Assembly (NCBI GenBank): GCA_038277395.1
Contig: CM076194.1
Location: 113,549,417 to 113,613,416, forward strand
Origin: Dryocosmus kuriphilus
Lineage: Eukaryota > Arthropoda > Insecta > Hymenoptera > Cynipidae
Direction: 5' to 3'
Length of the DNA stretch: 64,000 nt
This document shows positions 54,206-64,000 of the stretch, in pieces. A program made the position numbers and the translations under genes. Each line of letters opens with the position of its first letter. Within the stretch, counting starts at the first letter, position 1. The notes beneath the pieces were generated by a model, which ran no database searches, was not told where the DNA came from, and saw only the letters and a program-made list of their open reading frames with translations.

Positions 54206-55735
54206 CCAGAGGTATGCATTAGAAAAGAAAATGGAGCCCCGTTAATGTCCCGAGTTGCATTCTTGAGTTAGTTGGCCTGATTCTCAAACGGGGCGCTACC
54301 TGTACAAATCACTCCCGGAAAATGTGTGGTGAATGGTGAAATATGGAGAATAGAATATAAAAATTTTATAAATATGATTATTCAATGCTAAAAATTAATG
54401 AAATATATCAGAATTTAAACATTAACATTAGTTGAATATTTTCAATCGAATTTTTTCTTTTTTATTCACATTAATCTGGTACAAAAACTATTTCGAAATA
54501 TTCAACTAACATTATTATATATTTGAATATTGATATCTTTTTGTTTTCTTTATGACATTGAACAATAATTTTTAAAAAATTTTTATCTTTAATTTTCTAT
54601 ATATCACTGTGCATCTTTATTAATTTTTCTTTTGGCAAAATGAACTTATGGTTGTTTGGAAATGATTATTTAAATCTGACATTTTATTGCTTACAATATG
54701 AATAATTAAAGAATATAAAATATAAAAATAAGGAAGCAAAGTGTTCTTAACATGAACCAAGCACTACTTGGCAGCGGTTTTCTAATATTTGGTGTTTTAA
54801 ATAATGAAATGAACACACTGATATTTTTCTTTATAATTCATATACCTATATTGAAGTCTGAATATATATATATAACTCTGACGTTGGCATCTTTAGTCTC
54901 CCATCCCCACAACTATCTCTTCCAGAATAAAACGTCTTTGACAAACCACTTACCCGGCTTTTAAAACAATATCGTCTCGTTTCCCAGAGGACATCGGAAC
55001 ATTCTAAAGACGTCCTTAGAATTTACCTCTATGTCGCTGTGACTTGACGTCTTTAAGACATCCTTTGGCTCTTTTCATGTCTTTGAAAGGTTCTCAGAAG
55101 TCAGGACGTCCGCCAAAAGACGTCTGTAGGCCAACTTTAGAACAAGTTTACCCACTGGGTTAACAGCTCTTTGCCATTTTTTACGTTTCTCAGGACATTT
55201 GGGAACGCTAAATTTATGAACTTTTTTTGTATTATTGTCATAACGGAGCGTCAATTAATTACGTAAGGGATTTGACCGGGGGGGGGGGGGGGGGGGGGGG
55301 TGGCAGCCAAACCTTACGATCATGTTAAAGGTACATGCATTTACTATAGAAATCCCCTTACATGGGGGGGGGGGGGGTATCAGATTCCAAAAATAACCCT
55401 TACGTAATTAATGGACGCTCCCTAACCAACATCGCATTTTGGGTCTATGGAACTCGATCGATCCATTTTCAAAACGAAAATATAATTTCAATTATATTAA
55501 TTTACACAACACTTCACTTTTCTAGCTTTTTCACATTTATCACTTTTCATTATTTAAAAAATAATTTAAAATCGTTACCAATCCCATAGGCAAGATAGAC
55601 GACAGAAAAACAAGAAATGATACTACAGTTAGCGCCACCGAGAGTAGTTGATCAACTAACATAGGAATGCAACTATGGACATTAACGGGGTCAAGTTAGA
55701 ATCGTGAAATACGGGCTGATGCATACCCGTGCTAC
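54206..55735. mobile_element. 1.5-kb TIR element (GGTATGCAT ends)
   Basis: About 100-base inverted ends: GGTATGCATTAG, CCCCGTTAATGTCC and AGTTGCATTC at the left recur inverted at 55628-55735. The interior holds a small Zator-type MITE (55244-55422) and no gene. Confidence 0.6.
55244..55422. mobile_element. Zator-type MITE, 179 bp
   Basis: Ends GGAGCGTCAATTAATTACGT and (inverted) GGGAGCGTCCATTAATTACG. Flanked by TAA on both sides (55241-55243 and 55423-55425), the same 3-bp duplication as the large Zator element read on the other strand. Contains two G-runs. Confidence 0.75.
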
Positions 55736-57240
55736 TCCATGGTGATAAGCCTGGAGTACTATTAAGGAGAACCAACTCCAATGCGAGAAATAAAAACAAA
55801 ATGGGACGGCTTTTCCAGCCGAAATATCTGTGCACTTCAACTGGCTCCAGCGCCTCTAGTTCCGGCGATGAGCAGCTCTGTTTAAAAGGAGACACGCTTA
55901 TGCGACTTTAGCATTAGAAAGAAAAGGATGAGGAAGCGTGTTTACATGAGATTATGTTGGGTCCCTGTACACATAGAGATCAGTGCGGTGCACGCATAAT
56001 CTTGGGGCCCTTTCCACTACTTATAAATTTCAAACTTTTAATCTTTCATTACAAAAAAAGAAATATATGAAGATTCAAGCGATGATTGAAAATAAACTGC
56101 AAATTTATTTCTGTCCACTTTATCTTCATAATTTAAGGGTTAATTTTTTGAAAAAATTTCATTTCAGATTCTAAAGATGGAATTTGTCGAAAAAATTAAT
56201 TTCATAGTTTTTTTGTTTGTAAACTGTTATAAATAAAAATTTACAATTAGGTATTTTTTATGATATGCTAAACAGAAGATATTTATTCTTGATCTGTCTA
56301 CATATTATTATTTTAAAGAAAATTCATCTTTATTATTTAAGGAATAATTTGTTGGAACAATTTATATAATATTTTAAGGATGTATTCTTACGAAAACTTG
56401 CGCTTTATAGTTTTTTATTTGTATATTAATTGCAAATGTACACTTCGGCATTTTTTAAGAGCAGGTTAACTTACAATATTTATCCTTGATATGTAAACAA
56501 ATATTCTACGTACAATATTGGGATTAAAGGATATTAGTAAAAGTTTTAAGACACGGGTTTTTATTGATTTTTACATTTCATAATTTATTAATATTTTACT
56601 TTAAATCTTCATGTCGTTTGCTAGCTTTATCATTTTAAAATTGAATCTACCGCTCTCACGTGACCAACATGGCACCGGTAGGGGTCAGGATTCCTGGGTT
56701 TCCTATTGGTTCACTTTTTTTTAGTTGCGCGTGGCTAGAGCAGGTATTCTTAGATCATGATTCGCAGTACGGTGTGCGCTAGCCTAGTGGTTGGCGTCCA
56801 GAAAGTTTTTGTAATCGATATTACAATTAACAAGGGTTCGAATCTCGTATGAATCAATTTTTCTTATTTACAATGATTTACTTATTTATATTATTCCGTA
56901 TGAAATAAAATATTTATCATTCTGCATTAAAAAATTTTTTCATTTCATTAAGACACAGAAATAATTATAAAAAGCAATTTGGCATATTTACCAGTAATTT
57001 ACTATTGAGGCTCTAAATGTAAAAAAAATTATGCATTTCTTTACTTTTAAAAAGTAATATGGAACAAAGTAAGTAATCTTTGGGAAAAAATTTAATGCTG
57101 CTTATGAATTTTGTGATTATTAAGTAAACTAATTTATATTACAAAAAAACCGGCGCTGGAACCAGTTGAAGTGCATAGAAATTTCGGCCGGAAAAGTTGT
57201 CTCAACTTTTATAACCCAAGTTAGTTCTCGTTAATGGTAA
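55727..57240. mobile_element. foldback-type element (GGAGTACTATTAAGG family), copy 2
   Basis: The same family as 44618-47130. The left arm has GGAGTACTATTAAGGAGAA and a CAGCGCCTCTAG phrase; the right arm (about 57148-57240) is inverted. A tRNA-like module lies at 56767-56852. No transposase. Confidence 0.55.
56767..56852 (+). ncRNA. tRNA-like module in foldback family, copy 2
   Basis: A box TAGCCTAGTGG at 56780-56790 and B box GGTTCGAATCT at 56835-56845, with GTACG...CGTAT ends that no longer pair fully. Same layout as 46661-46745, so the module belongs to the element. Confidence 0.45.
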
Positions 57241-59182
57241 TAACAAAGATATTTTGTTAACAGTTAATTAAGTGTTTATTACCATCAATTGCGTACATTA
57301 TCAGTCGGTAAGGTAGATATCGTCCTTAGATTGATATAAATAAATGTGTAGCAGACAACGCTTGGAAGTGGAATAAATGCTTTTTAGCTTTTTTTGTACA
57401 ATTATAGTGACCTCATAAATATTATCCTGATAGTTAAGTTCAGCGGGTTCTATAAATTATTCAATTTCTTTGAAGATAATAGTTTCTTTTATCTTCTTTA
57501 AAAATTTCCTCTGGCCAAATTTTACCACATGACCGTAATGACTGACCGTCATATGCAAGGCACTTCCCATCCGTACATCAATATATCGACCCTTCCGCGA
57601 ACCTTTCAAGGCGCCAAACCTCCAAACTATGGAGCATGATCTTGCTTGGAGCCTCCCCTATTTCTATGTCCATTGGCATATGTCGAAAACTCACGAGTTG
57701 CGCGCAACTGGTCAAATCGGTCATCAACAGTGCCTGCCTGGCAACTATGAAAGTGCGTGGAACTTGCTTTGTTTTTGTCATTTTGGTCACACGGGTAGTA
57801 CTCTTAATCTCCTATTCTTCTAGCCTGTAGAAAGAAACCGAAGAAACTGACATGAGTGATGAGAACCGACCGTAACCGAGGGCGGGCGCTGACAGTAGTT
57901 TCAGCCGACAAGATCTACAGATGCATTGGAAAAAAAAACGTAAAAATCTAATTTTCTTGGAATAAAAACTATTTCATCAAAACTTCTTTTACAAATCATT
58001 AATCTATCAAGTTTTTAAACTTATTAAAAGCAGTATTTACTGACAACAAAGGAGAAATGCTTGACTTTTGGACGAAAGTTCGCTTCCTATGTATGGCGAG
58101 AAATTCATATCACAGACTTGTTATCTTCATTTAAATGTTGATATTAATATTCATTGTCATTAGTAAATTAAAATATTATGTTAATATAATAATATTATAA
58201 ATAATTATCAATAAAAAATTAAAGTTAACGAAAATTTAAAAAAGTATTCCTTTAATTTACAAATAAAAATTAGGAGAATTAAATATGAAATTATTTATGA
58301 ACTAAAAATGAATTATTATGGGAATTCTATAGTTCTATAGTCCCTTTATAATTTTATACTTAATTCTTGTCTTTTTTTTGTAACTTCACCGGTTAACTGG
58401 TAGGCTTTTTTCCAGTTTTCCTGCCAAAACCGGTGCAGGCCAATTATTTACTAAAATACACAGTAATTTGTTCGTACATGTTTTTTATGGTGCTAATTCC
58501 ATTTCCGAGCTTAATTTTTACATTGCACCCCCCCCCCCCCCCCCCCCCCCCCATCAGGCTATTTTGAGGCACATATTTTAAATTTCATCATTCTGGTCCG
58601 TTCTTTCACTAGAGTATCCCGAAGAACAGTTGTATACCAATTTTTATCGAACTCAATTGAAAATTATTCAAGTTTGTAATGATACAATACTAGAATTGGC
58701 ACGATCTTTTTTTGTAAATATTTGGTCAAAGAAAATATTTTTTTTTAATTTTGATTTTTTATTGTTCATCATTGATAATTTTATCATATTAACAAAATAT
58801 TTAAATTCCTTCCCCAATAGACTATAGGAGTGTATAAAAGTATACTACTTACAAATAAAATGTATATTAGGTATTCTAATGCATTTGAATTTGGAAATTT
58901 TTCACAGTATTTTTCTATGTCCAAAAAAATAAACAATTCTAATCCTAGTATTAACAAATTATTTATAGGCACAAAAAAAAGTTTTCAAACATTGTACTTA
59001 CCAAAATATTTGTTTGCGAAAGTTGTGACTTTATGCAGCCTTTTAATTGCAACGACATTGCTAAACGATATTAGCAATTACGAAAAATATAAATAAAATT
59101 ATATGAATGTATCATATGCTTCAAAATTAAAAACTGTCCTAACAATATTCGGAACTGTATTTTCCTAATTTTAATCCATCAA
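57241..59182. other. intergenic region
   Basis: No convincing gene. Several overlapping short frames at 57578-57830 show no family resemblance. A C-run lies at about 58528-58552. Confidence 0.4.
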
Positions 59183-61802
59183 TTAAAGTTCCTGCTTTAT
59201 ATCTTCAAATTCTGTTTTCACAGGAAAGAAAATACAATTTTGATTCTCGGTCCTTGATTCAAGACTCATCTCCTCCTGAATCTCCAAATTACTCTCCTCT
59301 TTATCTTCCACTTCGCTCTCAGTTTCAGTCTTTACACTGCATACTTTACCTTTGGCCGACGTAAAATCAGAAAGATTATTTTTATGGCAATCACTCTCTA
59401 AATTCCCAGTGAGCGTCGTATGATATTTTTCTTCCATCAGTGCTTCAAATTCTATTCCGAAATTTGAATCTAATGTGTCATCCAGTTCCTCTTTCACAAG
59501 AGGTAAAATAAAATTCTCTTGATCTTGCACTTCACTCCTCAGTTCAGTATGCAGAGTGCTAACTATTTGATGCTCAAACAAATTCTGATCAGAGATATTA
59601 TCAGCTGCGTAACTATAACCCCCTAAATTATCTTCCATGGTCTCTTCGTAAGTCTTACAAAAAACTGTATCAAAAAGTGGTTGCTGAATTCGAGACTTTT
59701 TACTTTCACCTTTCATATGACTCACTTCGTGGAACTTTAAGTAATTTTGGTATCTGAACTGTTTCTCACAAATATCACACTTAAAAGGCTTATCTTCAGT
59801 GCCGATGCGCATATGAATATTAAACTTCTGTGTACCAATAAATTTTTTTCCACAGGTTTCACAGTCGTGGAGTATTTTATCCAAACATGTTTTTTTATGA
59901 GTATTCAAAGACGACACCTTTTCAAAACTTTTAGAGCAAACGTCACAAAGAAAAGCTTTTGATTCCTTTTTCTTTTTGTGCATAAGCCTATGTTTATTTA
60001 AATTATACGGTCTCGTAAAACATTTTTTACATACTGGACACATGTAACCTTTGAAATTGCTCATATGGGCCATTATGTGCAGTTTTATTGTCTCACGTTT
60101 CTTGAATTTTTGTTTGCAAATATCGCATTCGAAATCCTTTTTTCCAGTGTGACTTTTAGCAATATTGGTACCCCCAGAGGTTTCGCGTCCGAGGAGTCCG
60201 TTATGCGTTTTCATATGATCACTCAGGTCAGAAGTCTTCATAAAATTGTTGGAACAAACGCCGCAAGCAAAAGTCTGTAGCCTTTTGTGGGTAAACATGT
60301 GTGCTTTTAAACCATCTTTTCTTAAAAAACACTTCCTGCAAACTTCACATTCGTAGGGTTTAACTCCTGAGTGGTTTCGCATATGGATTTGTAAATCATA
60401 CACCTTCACGAAACCTTTTGCACAAACTAAACACTCGTGTGGCTTTTTATCCAAGTGTAGCTTTTTATGAACATTTAGATAAGTTTTTTTCGCAAAGCTT
60501 TTCGAACAAATATCACAAACAAAAGGTCTTCTGTCCTCGTGGATAATTATGTGTGATTTTACAGAGGCCTTAGTTAAATACCTCTTCTTGCAAATATCGC
60601 ATTCGAATTCACAGTTGGATTTCAGCCCCTTGTGCCTTTGTGTATGGGCACTTAAATAGGATGATCTCGAAAATGATTTAGTACACAATGGACACTTGTA
60701 TGGTTTGCCAATTCCCATATGATCTATTATGTGCAATTTCATTGTTACATGTTTCTTGAATTTTTTCTTGCAAATATCGCATTCAAAAGGCATTTCTTCA
60801 CTATGACGAATCATATGAATATTCAGAGCAGCTCTGTTAATAAATCCTTTTCCGCACGTATTACATCCGTACGGTCTTTTTTTCGAGTGTGTCTTTTGAT
60901 GCTTTTTTAGAAGGGGTATACTTACAAAAGTTTTCGAACAAGTGTCACAAACGAAAGGTTTTTTGTTTTCGTGGATCAACATGTGGGTCGTTAAATCACC
61001 TTTTCTTAAATATCCTTTCTTGCAAATTTCACATACAAATGGTTTAACCCCTGCGTGATTTTGCAAATGATACTGTAAACTGTCGAATTTCACAAAATCT
61101 TTTGCACAAACTGGACACTTGTAACTTTCACCACTTTCCATATGAGTAACTATGTGCAATTTCATTATGTAATAGTTTTTAAATGTTTTCTGACAAGTAC
61201 TGCACTCGAGATGCTTTTCTCCATTGTGACTCTGCATATGAATGCTAAGCTTACTAGCACTGGCACATCTTTTTCCACAGGTTTCACACTCGTGGTGCCT
61301 TTTCTTCAAGTGTACTTTTTTATGCTTTTTTAGAACAGAATTCGTAACGAAATCTCTGGAGCAAACGTCACATGAAAAAAGTTTTCTGTTTTCGTGGACC
61401 AATATGTGTAGCTTTAAATCACTTTTTCTTAAAAAGCCCTTCTTGCAAATGTCACACTCAAAGGGTTTCACTTCTAAATGAATTTGCACATGGAGTTTCA
61501 AATGGGACGATTTTATAAAACCTTTGGCACAAACTGGACACTTGTAAGGTCTGTCATCTTCCAGGTGAGTAGCTATGTGCAGTTTCATATTATGGTGATC
61601 TGTGAATCTTTTCTTACAAATATGACAGTCGAAAAGTTTTTCTCCAGAGTGAGTGCGTAAATGAACCTTAAGCTTAGTTGCAGTAAAAAATTCTTTTGCA
61701 CAGGTTTCACACTCGTGGGGCTTTTTCTCGCGTATATTTTTATGCATTTTTATAAGAGATATCCTCGCAAAATCTTTCCCCTTTGCGTTTTTGCTCAAAA
61801 CT
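59183..61802 (-). CDS. multi-C2H2 zinc-finger protein, large terminal exon
   Basis: An uninterrupted frame of about 870 codons. It holds 23 C2H2-type fingers (from HECETCAKEF near 61720 down to FKCDICEKQF near 59760); finger 21 ends in Cys and finger 22 lacks its last His. The acidic tail contains LVKEELDD, SVKTETE and PVKTEFED. The first codon in the frame is TTG; it follows a strong 3' splice site (TTTCTTTTTCAG, ending at 61801), so this is a terminal exon and the N-terminus is in upstream exons not identified. A nuclear DNA-binding regulator is expected; targets are unknown. Paralogous to the gene at 40234-41528. Confidence 0.88.
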
Positions 61803-63143
61803 GAAAAAGAAATTTAATTTACATTTTTACAAAAATTTACTTTTTTGTGGGAAAAAAGGTATTCTTTTTCGAACTGCCGGATGAAAAATATATTTCGATT
61901 AGACTGTAGATCCAGGGCGTCGCCTCTGTTTTGGCCAAAAAAAAGGGTATCCACTAGAGAAAATTTTATTGGAAAAGGGGATGAATGTGACTGAATGAAT
62001 TTTCGTAACCACTTATTTTGCTACATTTAAGGATTCTGGTAGTTAATAATAGTTAATATTTATAACTACTTAAAAAGATTTTTTATTCATTTCCTTTTCA
62101 TCAACAATTTAAGCCTAATACCTTCTGTAGGCACTCGCCATTCAGCGTACCTATATATGCAAATTCAAATTGTGACATTTTTTTTTTCATTTTGAAATGT
62201 ATAATCATTTCCTTTTTTAAAAAAATAATGTTTTTTACCTTCAGCAATTTCTGCCTCTCATCAAACTATCCGTGGGTGAAATCCTCATTATTAGTGTAAT
62301 AGATTTGTATGCTTTTTTCCGCACTGAAAAATATATAATTGGCTGTCAAATAACAATTTTTTGTAGGTTATGTTTTGAAGGACGAAATAAAATTCTCATC
62401 AATTTGTAAGTGGGAGCAATTATTATAATATAATATTCGAAACATCATGATTTCGAGTGAAACTAATTTACCTTAATTCACTTTAATTTGCGTATTAGCA
62501 GGCTTAATTGGTATTACCACAGATGATGTATTACAAAGCATATCCTCGCTCAGAAAAAGAAGCCTTTATATCGCTCCCTTCGCAAATGTCATTTCGATTA
62601 TTTTACTTGAATGCTTGAATTTACGTAATATGTACGTAAAGTATGTATGTATTAAGGAGATACAATAATTAAAATAATATTGCAGCGGCGCTCATATGAG
62701 ATAGCTTTGACGTCTTGTTTTCATACAATTTTTATGTATTTATTGACAGGCAACTCGCTCGAATTCGCTCCTGACCTAATCCAATCCTGCTTCTATCACA
62801 TTCTGTCAGCTTGTATTCTACACGTTCTACACCTCGTAAAACACCTCGGTAAAACAAGCATCCGGGGAGATTGCTCACTAGAAGTCATAACAAATAAAAC
62901 CAAATCTTGCGCATTCGCTTAGTTGGGAGGTGTCAGTGGACAATTCTTTGCCATTCATGTGTACGTCGTTCGATGGTCCTTCCTGTCGGTAGGTATTCAC
63001 GTGTCCGAAATTTCATTTTCCCTAAAACAGGGATGCCAACTCCTAAATAAATTTACCCCTAAAGCTAAAGTCAAAAACCCCTAAAATCGCTAGAATGACA
63101 TGGAAAACTCCCTAAAAAAAGAACAATGCACGTTTCGATCTTA
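61803..63143. other. intron or upstream region of the zinc-finger gene
   Basis: Starts with the polypyrimidine tract of the splice acceptor. No further exon with zinc-finger-associated domain is recognisable. The 80-codon frame at 62680-62922 has no visible features. Confidence 0.4.
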
Positions 63144-63910
63144 GGGACCGTCCATAAACTACGTTACCACCTTGGGGTTGAGGGGGAGTCGCACCAAACA
63201 CTACGGCTGATAACGGCGGGAGAGGGGGGAGGGGGGGGGGGTCAGTTGAAGTAACGTTTCAAGCTAATATTAAATAACGTTTTTCTTTTTGCAGATACTA
63301 CCTGCATGAATAAATATTAAAAAATTTTATAATTAAAAAATGTTGTATATATACATATATATATGCACATATATTTATATATTAAATTGAAACTTTATGA
63401 TGAGATAGTTGTTTTCGTTCTATTCGTATATTACATTTTTAATATAATTTTAAAATCTCTTTATGTACCTAATAATAAAAAAAGGCTTCTCACAGAATTT
63501 GTTTGCAAGATTCTTGGTGCAATTTCTATTTCTAAAACAACAACAAAATATTCATAATTTTTTTTCAACATGCTGTAAAGCTTTCACAATAATTAAACAA
63601 TGAACTTACCCAGGCTGTCACATAACAATGCAATCAAGCACAGTTTAAAATAAAAAGTCCGAAAATCACATTCTTTTCTTTAAATTATTTTTTATTATTA
63701 ACGAAACTTAAATAATAATTCACCACATGGTCACCTCACTAGAAACGCGAAAAAGCGCAGGATGAAAGTAAAATCAGAGTTTATCCAAAGGCTACGTTAC
63801 TTTTCAGGGGGGGGGGGGGGGGAGGTAATAGAAACCTACGATCGTCCACGAGGGGGGAGGGGGGAGTCAAAAATGGTCCGAAATTGGTAACGTAGTTTAT
63901 GGACGGTCCC
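63144..63910. mobile_element. Zator-type MITE, 767 bp
   Basis: Ends GGGACCGTCCATAAACTACG, matching inverted at the right end. Flanked by TTA at 63141-63143 and 63911-63913. It has two G-runs near the ends and an AT-rich centre without a gene. Ends and duplication link it to the large Zator element. Confidence 0.8.
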
Positions 63911-64000
63911 TTATATACGTATATTTTTGAAGCAAACATACGTATGTAATAAATAAAAGATATTGCGGCCTATTTGGTTTTTTTTTTGTTTTATTTCAAA

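Noticed and set aside
57578..57830. Cluster of three overlapping short frames
   Set aside because: Open in several frames at once because of local composition; no motif, splice or start evidence.
59747..61660. Plus-strand frames opposite the zinc-finger exon
   Set aside because: Repeated shadows of the finger array; their similarity to one another follows from the finger repeats.
62680..62922. First exon of the large zinc-finger gene
   Set aside because: It is on the opposite strand and shows no known N-terminal domain or splice donor.

Overview
The window looks like AT-rich, intron-bearing arthropod DNA, most probably from an insect; Hymenoptera is a weak guess. The evidence is arthropod-type promoters (TATA plus TCAGT initiator), C2H2 zinc-finger genes with acidic tails, and a dense mix of insect-type transposons. 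Two zinc-finger genes are the only convincing host genes. Almost everything else is mobile DNA, mostly decayed and nested.

Layout. 1-1889 is a Ty3/gypsy pol remnant running into a 500-base assembly gap (1890-2389). 2541-6480 is a pogo/Tigger-like DNA transposon whose transposase lies on the minus strand in three exons. 6598-21211 is a nearly whole but dead Polinton/Maverick (adintovirus-like) with about 1.1 kb terminal inverted repeats. On the minus strand it carries an exonuclease-like gene, major capsid, a small basic protein, minor capsid/penton, adenain-type protease and a phospholipase A2 protein. On the plus strand are the packaging ATPase, two accessory genes and a chromodomain integrase. 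A protein-primed DNA polymerase follows on the minus strand. Most of these carry stops or frameshifts, and a 453-bp MITE sits inside polymerase motif A.

21346-36407 is a Jockey-like non-LTR reverse transcriptase split by a 14-kb insertion (22262-36252, TSD TTA) that I assign to Zator. That element's own transposase gene is split by a 5.5-kb TTAA-flanked foldback element (23532-29008) and damaged by a GC-rich repeat block. It also hosts a second element (32264-36103) with a different putative transposase family. 36700-39545 is a decayed hAT (TTF-finger) transposase.

40234-41528 and 59183-61802 are paralogous C2H2 zinc-finger terminal exons on the minus strand. Both show a five-finger higher-order period and a repeated acidic tail with VKxE motifs. 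Between them (41.5-59 kb) there is no convincing gene. That stretch holds a probable solo LTR with a strong promoter, foldback elements and MITEs, tRNA-like modules, a near-identical 0.64-kb duplication, and a small MITE with Zator-like ends. A further Zator-ended MITE closes the window (63144-63910).

No rRNA gene, confident functional tRNA, CRISPR array or bacterial-type operon was seen. All calls come from reading the sequence and from family knowledge; no database search was run.
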